From the NCBI GenBank assembly GCA_964561825.1, contig CAZLSB010000189.1, positions 1 to 8,125 on the forward strand: a stretch of 8,125 bases of DNA. Reading direction: 5' to 3'. Below are positions 1-7,281 of the stretch, piece by piece (the stretch's first letter is position 1; the number at the start of each line of letters is the position of its first letter). Source of the DNA: JADKFD01 sp964561825. GTDB lineage: Bacteria > Pseudomonadota > Gammaproteobacteria > Xanthomonadales > SZUA-5. The notes below the pieces were generated by a model. It ran no database searches and had not been told where the DNA came from. It saw nothing but the letters and a program-made list of their open reading frames with translations. A program made the translations under genes and the position numbers.

Positions 1-3000
1 CCGCTACTCAGCCGTTTTCACTTGCCTGGCAGAAGCCTGGCGCGCGGTCCGCGCGGACCTGGCAGAAGCGCGCGCGCCCGGAAGTGGGTGGTCGCGGACC
101 GAATGCGCGGGCCGATTGGTTTACCTACCAACGCGCTTACCCAGGCACGCAAATTCCGGTCGGTGCGCGTCAGCGCGCGCTGCGTCAGACCGATGGCATT
201 GCCGAAATTGCCGGTCGCGCCAAGGCTGGTAGCAACAGCGCGTGGACCTTGATGGGTCCGGATGGATTTGACTCGCGTATTGAACCCACTTGGGGCCGGA
301 TGAGCGGCCGCGTTCGCGCCTTGGCCATTGATCCGCGCGACTCCAATCGACTATTGCTGGGAACCGCGACCGGCGGGGCATGGTTGAGCGCCGATACCGG
401 CGCTACCTGGCGCCCGCTGACCGACAATCAGCCCTCATTAGCGGTCGGTGCGGTTGCCATTGACCCGAATAACTCAAACGTTTTTTATGTCGGGACCGGT
501 GAGGCAAATGGCACTTATTACAGTGCAGGCATTTTGAAAAGTACCGACGCGGGGACTACTTGGCGGGTACTGGGCGCAGAGACGTTTAAGCGTGGCGCGA
601 TCGCCGGTATTGCAGTTTCTCCGCAGGACAGCAATATCGTCGTGGTATGCGCTAAACCGGGTAAATTATTCCTCGGGGATAACGATATCGGCGTAAACGT
701 GCGTGGTATTTATCGATCCACGAATGGTGGTGAAACCTTTACCGCTACCTCGAACACGGCTTGCAGTGGTTTGGCGGTGGTTCCCGCTAATTTCAATGTG
801 ATGTATCACTCGGCGACCGGTGGCACTGCTAATGGCTTGTATAAATCAACCAACGGCGGCGTCAATTGGACCTTGGTGACCGGCGCCGTCAATGGTGATG
901 ACGTTGAACGTTTAGCGATTGGCGTATCACCACAGGGCACCCGCATCTTTATCGGTGGCAAGAAAGGGAGCGATGTCGCAATTCAACGTTCCGTGGATAG
1001 CGGTGCCACTTGGAGCGAGCCACTGTTGACGGAAATTATAGAAAACGTCGAAATGGCCGATTACCGTCTCTATTGCGAAAGCCAGTGTGATTACAATAAC
1101 GCGATTGGCGTCAATCCCGCCGATGTGCGTGATGTATTCTACGGAGGCGTGGGGATCTTTAGAACGCCGGATAGCGGCGCAACCTTCACTCAGGTTGGAT
1201 CCAATAATGCCGGTGGCGGCCCCTTGCACGTTGACCATCATTTGGTGATGTTCGATCTGAACAGCGCTGGCGTGGTCTACAACGGCAACGATGGTGGTTT
1301 GTATCGGTCTAGTGATAGCGGCGCCACCTGGGCATCGATAGGCGGTAAACTGGCAACGATACAGCCGTACCATATCTCGCTGCATCCCACTAACCGGAAC
1401 ATTATCTTTACCGGTAACCAGGACAATGGCACCACTCGTCGCACCGATAGCAATGTTTGGATTGAAGTGGGTGGCGGTGATGGTGGTTATTCGGCGATCA
1501 ACTATGCCAATCCACAGATTGTTTATAACAGCACGACCGAGTTAAGCCTGGGTAAGTCGAATAATGGCGGTGATACCTTCGCGGCCGACATCACGCAGGT
1601 TCCAAAAGAAATGGGCGAACCGACGGCCTTTATTGCGCCAGTGCTGATGGACCCGGTTAACCCAGAAGTGATTTATGGTGTTACCAATCGGGTATGGCGC
1701 AGCGCGAATGGTGCGCAAACTTGGGCCGCGATAAGCCCGGCGCTGACCAACACGGATACGGCTTTCATCAGTAATTTGGCCATCGCCAGATCGGATACGT
1801 CGGTGATCTATACGGTCGCTTCGGATGGCACCGTCGCGCGCAGCAATCCGGCCGGGTTTGTGAAGATCAACCGGGCGCCGCTGCCGGGTCGCTATGCAAC
1901 ATCGTTGGCCATCAGCCCAACTGATCCGAATACCGTCTACGTTGGTTTTTCGGGTTTTAATGACACCACGCCCAGCACGCCGGGGCATGTTTTCAAAACC
2001 ATCAATGGCGGCACTAATTGGACCAATGTAACAACCAATTTGCCTGATGTTCCGGTTAATGCCTTAGCCATCAACCCGAGTCAACCGAACGAGGTTTATG
2101 CCGGCACCGATACCGGCGTGTTCATCACCTTAAACGGTGGTACATCCTGGGCAAAAATGAACAACGGCTTGCCCAACGCTGGTGTGGCTGCTTTGGCAGT
2201 GAACGCGACCACCAATGTTCTGGCGGCGGCGACCTATGGGCGCAGCGTTTGGTTTGCCGAACTGAACTCCACCAGCACTTTTGCGTTGACGGTTGCCAAA
2301 GCGGGCACTGGCAGCGGTACCGTCACCAGCAGCCCCACCGGTATCAACTGCGGCGCCACCTGCAGCGCCAGCTACGCAGCAGGCACCTCGGTCGTTTTGA
2401 CCGCCAGTGCAGCCAGCGGATCCAGTTTCGCGGGTTGGTCAGGTGATTGCACCGGCACGCAAAGCACCTGCACGGTTTCCGTCAGCCAGGCACGCAACGC
2501 GACGGCGACCTTCAATACGCAAAGCGCGGGTACTACCGTATTGCAAAATGGGGTGGCGGTTACCGGCTTGTCGGGGGCGCAAGGCTCCTCGTTGGCGTTT
2601 ACCATCCCGATTCCAGCGGGCGCGCGCAATTTGGCGGTACGTACCTCCGGCGGTACTGGCGATCCAGACCTGTTGGTGCGTTTTGGCCAAGCGCCGACCG
2701 CCACGACCTTTGATTGTCTGTCCGAGGCGGTGGGGACGACCGAGCAGTGCCTATTTGCGACCCCGACGACAGGCACCTATCACGTGCTGATCCGCGGCTT
2801 TGCCGCCTATTCCGGGCTCACGCTCACCGCCAGCTGGCAACCGGCCGGCGGCGGCAACTCGGCAGAACCGGTCGCCGTAGTGAATTTGCCATTGACCACC
2901 GGCACGGCCTGCGCGGCCTTCTACAGCGTCAAAACCTTCGGCAATCCCGGTGTAGTGCCCGGCGTGACTGCGACAGAAATTACGCTAGAGGGCACCGATC

Positions 3001-3545
3001 GCCGATTGGTCGGCGGTTTAATCATGAAGGGTAATGTGCTGCGCAGCGGCGCATTCGCCGGGGTGACTGTGCCACCGACACCCGGACGGGCGGTGCAACT
3101 TGCGCCAATCGCCTTCTGGTTACCGCCTGATTTGGGCGCCGCAACACTGGAAGTGGTCACCGGCAATACCACGCTGAGCAGTGTTCGGCTGCCCGCTCGC
3201 TCCGGCGCGCAGGTCATCCCACCGATTTTGCTCGGCGATCGTGGTGGTTTCTTCTCGGTGCGCCTGACGCCCGACACCTTGGCACAGTTCGGTGATCGGC
3301 CGTTCGCGATTGAACTTGGCGTGAAGTTCCTCGACAACACCAGCGCCTTTTTTGACTCCGGCACGGTGGTCGGTGGCGTCATTGATGGCAACAACCCCAC
3401 CGAGGTGTCGTTCTGTATGGCGATCAGTCAAAACGTGAAAATCCGCACACTGGGCTTCCCAACCTACGGCGACGGGGTGACGGGCCAGTTCTTCACGATC
3501 CGCAATCCGCAAGATGTTGTGGTGTTTGATTCACGCAATCCGTAA
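1..3545 (+). CDS. Secreted Asp-box (BNR/sortilin-Vps10-like) beta-propeller protein with bacterial repeat and PPC domain, 5' partial
   Basis: The reading frame is open from the window edge (first full codon at 3) to TAA at 3543-3545, so the true start and any signal peptide lie outside. A GTG at 84 is an arbitrary in-frame start, used here only to number residues. Residues 70-730 hold eleven Asp-box motifs, (S/T)xDxGxxW-like, for example LSADTGATW (101), KSTDAGTTW (152), RSVDSGATW (302), RSSDSGATW (408) and ITLNGGTSW (681). This is the mark of a BNR/Vps10-type propeller. Anchors shared with the neighbouring minus-strand paralogue are MSGR (73), GTGEAN (137), HVDHH (382), NDGG (402) and QDNG (446). 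Residues 731-810 form a bacterial repeat with GWSGDC and four cysteines (756, 760, 789, 796). Residues about 813-918 form a PPC domain (SGGTGDPDLLVRFG, then GTYHVLIRGFAAYSG). Residues about 925-1153 match nothing I recognise and hold two cysteines (942, 1111). PPC domains usually follow secreted peptidases, but no peptidase motif is visible here. The protein is probably extracellular; its ligand is unknown. A 'glycosyl hydrolase' label would rest on the Asp boxes alone. Confidence 0.93.
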   Translation, partial: ATQPFSLAWQKPGARSARTWQKRARPEVGGRGPNARADWFTYQRAYPGTQIPVGARQRALRQTDGIAEIAGRAKAGSNSAWTLMGPDGFDSRIEPTWGRMSGRVRALAIDPRDSNRLLLGTATGGAWLSADTGATWRPLTDNQPSLAVGAVAIDPNNSNVFYVGTGEANGTYYSAGILKSTDAGTTWRVLGAETFKRGAIAGIAVSPQDSNIVVVCAKPGKLFLGDNDIGVNVRGIYRSTNGGETFTATSNTACSGLAVVPANFNVMYHSATGGTANGLYKSTNGGVNWTLVTGAVNGDDVERLAIGVSPQGTRIFIGGKKGSDVAIQRSVDSGATWSEPLLTEIIENVEMADYRLYCESQCDYNNAIGVNPADVRDVFYGGVGIFRTPDSGATFTQVGSNNAGGGPLHVDHHLVMFDLNSAGVVYNGNDGGLYRSSDSGATWASIGGKLATIQPYHISLHPTNRNIIFTGNQDNGTTRRTDSNVWIEVGGGDGGYSAINYANPQIVYNSTTELSLGKSNNGGDTFAADITQVPKEMGEPTAFIAPVLMDPVNPEVIYGVTNRVWRSANGAQTWAAISPALTNTDTAFISNLAIARSDTSVIYTVASDGTVARSNPAGFVKINRAPLPGRYATSLAISPTDPNTVYVGFSGFNDTTPSTPGHVFKTINGGTNWTNVTTNLPDVPVNALAINPSQPNEVYAGTDTGVFITLNGGTSWAKMNNGLPNAGVAALAVNATTNVLAAATYGRSVWFAELNSTSTFALTVAKAGTGSGTVTSSPTGINCGATCSASYAAGTSVVLTASAASGSSFAGWSGDCTGTQSTCTVSVSQARNATATFNTQSAGTTVLQNGVAVTGLSGAQGSSLAFTIPIPAGARNLAVRTSGGTGDPDLLVRFGQAPTATTFDCLSEAVGTTEQCLFATPTTGTYHVLIRGFAAYSGLTLTASWQPAGGGNSAEPVAVVNLPLTTGTACAAFYSVKTFGNPGVVPGVTATEITLEGTDRRLVGGLIMKGNVLRSGAFAGVTVPPTPGRAVQLAPIAFWLPPDLGAATLEVVTGNTTLSSVRLPARSGAQVIPPILLGDRGGFFSVRLTPDTLAQFGDRPFAIELGVKFLDNTSAFFDSGTVVGGVIDGNNPTEVSFCMAISQNVKIRTLGFPTYGDGVTGQFFTIRNPQDVVVFDSRNP

Positions 3546-3553
3546 ACGAGGTT

Positions 3554-3580
3554 CCGGCTGTCGGCGTGGCCGACAGCCGG
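3554..3580 (+). terminator. Strong 3' hairpin after the propeller gene (no U-tract)
   Basis: CCGGCTGTCGGC pairs perfectly with GCCGACAGCCGG, giving a 12-bp stem with a 3-nt loop (GTG), 8 nt after the TAA stop. No T-run follows on the plus strand, and none follows on the minus strand. It is therefore not a textbook intrinsic terminator. It could define or stabilise the mRNA 3' end, or act together with Rho. Because the stem is symmetric, it could also affect read-through from the convergent minus-strand operon. The structure is seen directly; its role is inferred. Confidence 0.6.
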
Positions 3581-3594
3581 CGCGGAGCGCTGAC

Positions 3595-4080
3595 CGCAAG
3601 GCCAGGAGCGCTCAACTACAAGTCGGCGATCTGGATAGCTGTTGAGCGCCGAATAGCCTCTGCAGCGCTGAGTTGTGCTCATGCCGTTGAACCGGATGAG
3701 CGCAAGGCCAAAGCGCTCAACTACAAGTTCGGCGATCCGGATAGCCCTCTGCAGCGCCGAGTTGTGCTCATGCTGTCGCAACGGAAAAGCGCAAAGCCAA
3801 GAGCGCCAACTACAAGTTGGCGATCCGAATAGCCTGTTGAGCGCCAAGTTGTGCGCATGCTGTTGCACCGGCGGAAGAGCGCAAAGCCAAGCGCTCAACT
3901 ACAAGTCGGCGATCCGGATAGCCTGTCGAGCGCCGAATAGCCTCTGCAGCGCCGAGGTGTGCTCATGCTGTTGCAACGAAAAAGCGCAAAGCCAAGAGCG
4001 CCAACTACAAGTCGGCGATCCGGATAGCCTGTTGAGCGCCAAATAGCCTCTGCAGCGCCGAGTTGTGCTCATGCTGTAGC
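3595..4080. repeat. Array of five degenerate ~90-106 bp tandem repeats between convergent genes
   Basis: Units start at CGCAAGGCC/CGCAAAGCC at 3595, 3701, 3790, 3880 and 3985, giving lengths of 106, 89, 90, 105 and at least 96 bp. The last unit fades out around 4080. In order, each unit has GCGCAA(A/G)GCCAA, then GCGC(T)CAACTACAAGT, GGCGATCCGGATAGCC, one or two copies of a ~19-bp subrepeat ending GCGCCGA, then AGTTGTGCTCATGCTGT and an A-rich tail. The repeats differ by substitutions and small indels, so they are not recent exact copies. Unit 1 holds a perfect 9-bp inverted repeat, GCGCTCAAC (3608-3616) and GTTGAGCGC (3641-3649), around a near-palindromic centre. ORFs crossing the array are judged non-coding: one-base indels shift the frame from unit to unit (the same DNA reads as LNYKSAI or as RQLQVGD), and no start has a convincing ribosome site. 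The array fills almost all of the 580-bp gap between the two convergent propeller genes. Its function is unknown; transcription end region, structured RNA and neutral minisatellite are all possible. Confidence 0.9.
3918..3955. repeat. Tandem 19-bp internal subrepeat within unit 4 of the array
   Basis: ATAGCCTGTCGAGCGCCGA (3918-3936) is followed at once by ATAGCCTCTGCAGCGCCGA (3937-3955), with 16 of 19 positions identical. Unit 5 has the same pair at 4024-4042 and 4043-4061, and unit 1 has it with a 1-base loss at about 3635-3670. Units 2 and 3 each keep a single copy, of different types. This explains why those units are about 16 bp shorter. Confidence 0.8.
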
Positions 4081-4125
4081 GACCATCCAAGCGCGCGTGC
4101 TTCCCTGGCAGGCGCGCCGGGTGCG

Positions 4126-7100
4126 TCACCACAGCAGCAGCACGGGCGCTCCGCCAGCAAACCAACGCTTGGCGAATGCCGCCGGCGCGCCGCCTTGTTC
4201 TTTGTTTTCCCACGCGCCACGATCAAGCAGTTTAAGCGCAGCGCCGCCGGACTTTTCCAGCTCACTGTTGAGCTTACTTAGGTCGGCAAGCAATGCATCG
4301 CGCTCGGCGGCGCGTTCGGTGTATTCGCGCTGCACATTGGCGTGTTCGCGCTGCTGGCTGGCGCTGGGTTTGCCGTCATAACTAACCACCGCACCGTATA
4401 ACTCGCCCATGCGTTCGCGTAGTTGCTGCTCGCCGCTGACATAACCACCATCGGTGCTGCTGGCTGCCAGTTTCTTGCCTAACTCGTCGATGCGCGCACG
4501 GTAATTTGCCAGTGCTTTTGGCGCTTGAGCTGCCAGCGTTGTGCTGCGTTCATCGATCTGTTTAAGCAGATCGGAGAGTGTATCGGCCATAAAGGTGAGT
4601 TCGCCTAATTCTGCGTGCAAGGCTAATGCCAGTTCACGTTGTTCGGCGCGGTCTTGTGGGCTGTGGGGTGAGCGTGGGTCGGCGGCCAGTGTGACTTTGC
4701 CCTCTACGGCTTGTTTGCCACGGGTTAATACAAAACGATAGTCGCCCTCTGGCAAACGTGGCCCCACAAAAGCCGGCACTAATTGGGTGGATGGCGGGAG
4801 TTTCGGGGCCTTCAGGCGCATCGGCCACTCAATACGCACCACGCCGCGGCGCTTGTCTACCGGCAAAATGGTAATCAATTTATTCTGACTATCAAAAATC
4901 TCCAGCTTGGAATCGCCGAACATATGGCGCTTCTGCGCATAAAAACTGATTACCGCGACGTCCGGCAAACTGCGGCCTACATATTCGTCGTCACCACCAA
5001 ACTCCTGCAGGCCGCCGCCTGTCGTTTGTATGCCAGGACGGGATGGCAGCACAGTGAGTTCTTGCGCCAGAATAGCCGGGGAGAGCGCCCGCAATGGCGT
5101 TAGATCATCAATGATATAAATGCCGCGGCCATGCGTGCCGACAATTAAATCGTGTTCACGCGGATGGATATATAAATCGTGCACTGCGACCCGTGGCAAA
5201 TTCTCCGAAAAACGCGTCCACTGTGCGCCGTTATCCAGAGAAATAAACAATCCAAATTCCGTGCCCAGATACAGAATATTGGCTTGCGCCGGATCTTGTT
5301 TGATGACCCAGGCGTAGCCATCAACGCCGCTCACATTCAGCGGAGCGAAACTGCTGCCCGCATCCCGAGTGACCAACACATAAGGTTTGAAGTCACCACG
5401 GCGATGATCGTCAATAGTCAAAAAGGCAGTGCTGGCATCGTGTGGTGAGGCTTCGATGCGTGAAACCCACGCACCCTTCGGCGCGCCTTTCAGCCGGCTG
5501 CTTAGATCAGTCCAGGTGTTTCCCGCATCGCGCGTTAAATGCACCTTGCCATCATCACTACCCACCCAAATAGTTTTTGCATCCAGCGGCGACTCGGCAA
5601 TCGTATAAATGGTCGCGTGATTCTCGGCGGTTGAGTTATCGCGGGTTAAACCTCCGGAGCTGGCTTGCCGTTGAAACTGTGGATTATCAGTGGTCAGATC
5701 GGGGGAAATCCGCTGCCAACTGTCGCCACGATCAGTGGAGACATGTAAATACTGCGAGCCGGTGTAGAGTTTGCCGCTGGGCGCTAACACGGTAGGCGTG
5801 TTCCAGTTGTAGCGCAGTTTTTCCTCACCATCGCCGCGTGCCGGAGCAATTTGCTTGACCTCACCGATTGTACGATTGACGCGTAACAACTTGCCACCTT
5901 GATACTGACTAAACACGGTGGCTGGGTCTTTTGGATCTGGCCAAACCCAAAAACCATCTCCCAAACCGACACTATCCCAATCCCGATTGCGGATGCCGGA
6001 TGCGCCGCGTGATGGCGCGGTCCAGGAACCGTTATCTTGCAGACCGCCATACACATGATACGGTTGCGCCATATCCGCACTGACATGATAAAACTGACTA
6101 ACCGGCAAGTTGCGGAACATCCGCCATTTGGCCCCCTGATTGAAGGATTCATACACGCCGCCATCGGTGCCGAGCAAAATTTGCTGCGGCAGTTTTGGGT
6201 TAATCCACAGCGCATGGTGATCGGGGTGTACTGAGCCGCCAAAACTCATGCTATTAAAGGTTTTCCCACCGTCTGTCGATACCGTCGTGACAAAAGCGGG
6301 GCGGTAAATGCGATCGTGATCAGTGGGGTCGACGACGATTTGTGCAAAATAAAACGGGCGCATTTGCACATTGGCACTAGAATTCACCTCGTTCCAGTGG
6401 TTGCCCATATCGTCTGATCGATATAGCGCGGTTTTTTTGGCTTCCACCAGGGCATACACCACGTTCGGCTTGCTATACGCCACGCTGAGTGAGATGCGAC
6501 CTTTTTCACCAGTCGGCAAACCAGTTTCTATTTTGCTCCAGGTGCTACCGCCATCAAAGCTGCGATAAACACCTGATCCGGCGCCGCCCGAATGAAAGAA
6601 ATCAGGCGATCGGCGAAAACTCCACATGCCGGCATACAGCACGTTTGGATTGCGCGGGTCCATTTTGATGTCTGAGCAACCCGTGCCGGGGTCTACGTAT
6701 AAAACCTTCTCAAAGCTGGCACCACCATCGCGGGTGCGATAAACGCCGCGATCAGCCGAGTCACTCCACAAAGCGCCAGTTGCGCAGATAAAGACGTTTT
6801 GTCCGTTCGTGCTGTCGACGGCAATGCGCGAAATGCGTTCGACTTTTTCCAGTCCCACGCGTTTAAAATTATCGCCACCATCCAAACTCAAATAAACGCC
6901 TTCACCCACGGAAACCGAGTTGCGCACATTGGCCTCGCCGGTGCCGACCCAAACCCGTTTAGGATCATTCGGGTCTATGCCTAAGGCACCGATACTCTGC
7001 GTGTGCGCATCAAACACCGGTTTAAATGAGTTGCCGCCGTCGGTGGATCGCCAAACGCCACCGGAAGCCGCGCCCACGAAAATGGTCTGTGGGAAACTGC

Positions 7101-7254
7101 TGGTAGCGTCAATGGCCGAAATTCGACCACTCATTTGCGCGCTACCGATGTGGCGTGCACTCAAACCACCAAAAATACTAGGGTCAGGCGCGCTCTGCGC
7201 CGAAACTCCGGCGCTGGCAAACAAGGCAAGTGGCAAAAGCGATAATGTGCGCAT
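4126..7254 (-). CDS. Exported sortilin/Vps10-like Asp-box beta-propeller protein with helical C-terminal region
   Basis: Complete 1042-residue ORF with ATG at 7254-7252 and TGA at 4128-4126. A GAGG ribosome site lies 6 nt upstream of the start. A signal peptide is clear: MRT, a hydrophobic core, then GVSA-QS with cleavage likely after residue 19; there is no lipobox cysteine. Residues 35-720 hold eleven Asp-box motifs, including RSTDGGNSF (69), RTRDGGASF (173), RSFDGGSTW (231), VSTDGGKTF (325), VSTDRGDSW (505), LTRDAGNTW (573) and ISLDNGAQW (671). Family anchors are HPDHH (343), TDGGVYES (363), LQDNG (405) and GTHGRGIYIIDDL (706). Residues about 730-860 look like a beta-sandwich (EGDYRFVL...ADPRS). 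Residues about 865-1005 are charged and helical, probably coiled coil. The family is often called 'glycosyl hydrolase' or 'sortilin-like', but no sialidase RIP motif or catalytic set is visible, so a binding or scaffold role in the periplasm or outside the cell is safer. It lies 27 bp after the LolA-like gene and is probably co-transcribed with it. Its last ~15 residues (GGAPVLLLW end) are unusually hydrophobic. Confidence 0.95.
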   Translation of the reverse strand: MRTLSLLPLALFASAGVSAQSAPDPSIFGGLSARHIGSAQMSGRISAIDATSSFPQTIFVGAASGGVWRSTDGGNSFKPVFDAHTQSIGALGIDPNDPKRVWVGTGEANVRNSVSVGEGVYLSLDGGDNFKRVGLEKVERISRIAVDSTNGQNVFICATGALWSDSADRGVYRTRDGGASFEKVLYVDPGTGCSDIKMDPRNPNVLYAGMWSFRRSPDFFHSGGAGSGVYRSFDGGSTWSKIETGLPTGEKGRISLSVAYSKPNVVYALVEAKKTALYRSDDMGNHWNEVNSSANVQMRPFYFAQIVVDPTDHDRIYRPAFVTTVSTDGGKTFNSMSFGGSVHPDHHALWINPKLPQQILLGTDGGVYESFNQGAKWRMFRNLPVSQFYHVSADMAQPYHVYGGLQDNGSWTAPSRGASGIRNRDWDSVGLGDGFWVWPDPKDPATVFSQYQGGKLLRVNRTIGEVKQIAPARGDGEEKLRYNWNTPTVLAPSGKLYTGSQYLHVSTDRGDSWQRISPDLTTDNPQFQRQASSGGLTRDNSTAENHATIYTIAESPLDAKTIWVGSDDGKVHLTRDAGNTWTDLSSRLKGAPKGAWVSRIEASPHDASTAFLTIDDHRRGDFKPYVLVTRDAGSSFAPLNVSGVDGYAWVIKQDPAQANILYLGTEFGLFISLDNGAQWTRFSENLPRVAVHDLYIHPREHDLIVGTHGRGIYIIDDLTPLRALSPAILAQELTVLPSRPGIQTTGGGLQEFGGDDEYVGRSLPDVAVISFYAQKRHMFGDSKLEIFDSQNKLITILPVDKRRGVVRIEWPMRLKAPKLPPSTQLVPAFVGPRLPEGDYRFVLTRGKQAVEGKVTLAADPRSPHSPQDRAEQRELALALHAELGELTFMADTLSDLLKQIDERSTTLAAQAPKALANYRARIDELGKKLAASSTDGGYVSGEQQLRERMGELYGAVVSYDGKPSASQQREHANVQREYTERAAERDALLADLSKLNSELEKSGGAALKLLDRGAWENKEQGGAPAAFAKRWFAGGAPVLLLW

Positions 7255-7260
7255 GGCAGG

Positions 7261-7264
7261 CCTC
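7261..7264 (-). promoter_or_regulatory. Ribosome binding site of the 1042-residue propeller gene
   Basis: GAGG on the minus strand sits 6 nt before the ATG at 7254, inside the 27-bp gap between the two minus-strand genes. It supports this ATG as the start. The signal peptide that begins immediately after the ATG supports it as well. Confidence 0.6.
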
Positions 7265-7281
7265 AGTGAGCGGAACGGCGA

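Noticed and set aside
84..86. GTG at 84 as the true start of the plus-strand propeller gene
   Set aside because: The frame stays open without a stop to the window edge, no ribosome site precedes the GTG, and a start here would leave an exported-type protein without a signal peptide.
3566..4046. Two overlapping plus-strand ORFs (88 and 123 codons) and several minus-strand ORFs running through the repeat array
   Set aside because: They consist of the tandem repeats read in shifting frames. Single-base indels between units break any consistent peptide repeat, and the resulting peptides are Cys/Ser/Arg-rich and unlike real proteins.
3595..4080. CRISPR array
   Set aside because: Units are ~90-106 bp and similar along their whole length. 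There are no short identical repeats separated by unique spacers, and no cas genes are present.
3595..4080. Integron cassette array
   Set aside because: Only partial attC-like boxes exist. The units carry no cassette genes, the GTT core is lost in some units (GTC in unit 4, absent in unit 2), and no integrase is in the window.
1..7254. Sialidase or other glycoside hydrolase activity for the two Asp-box proteins
   Set aside because: Asp boxes are structural and occur in many non-enzymatic propellers. I could not find a sialidase RIP motif with its arginine set, nor a convincing GH74-type catalytic arrangement.
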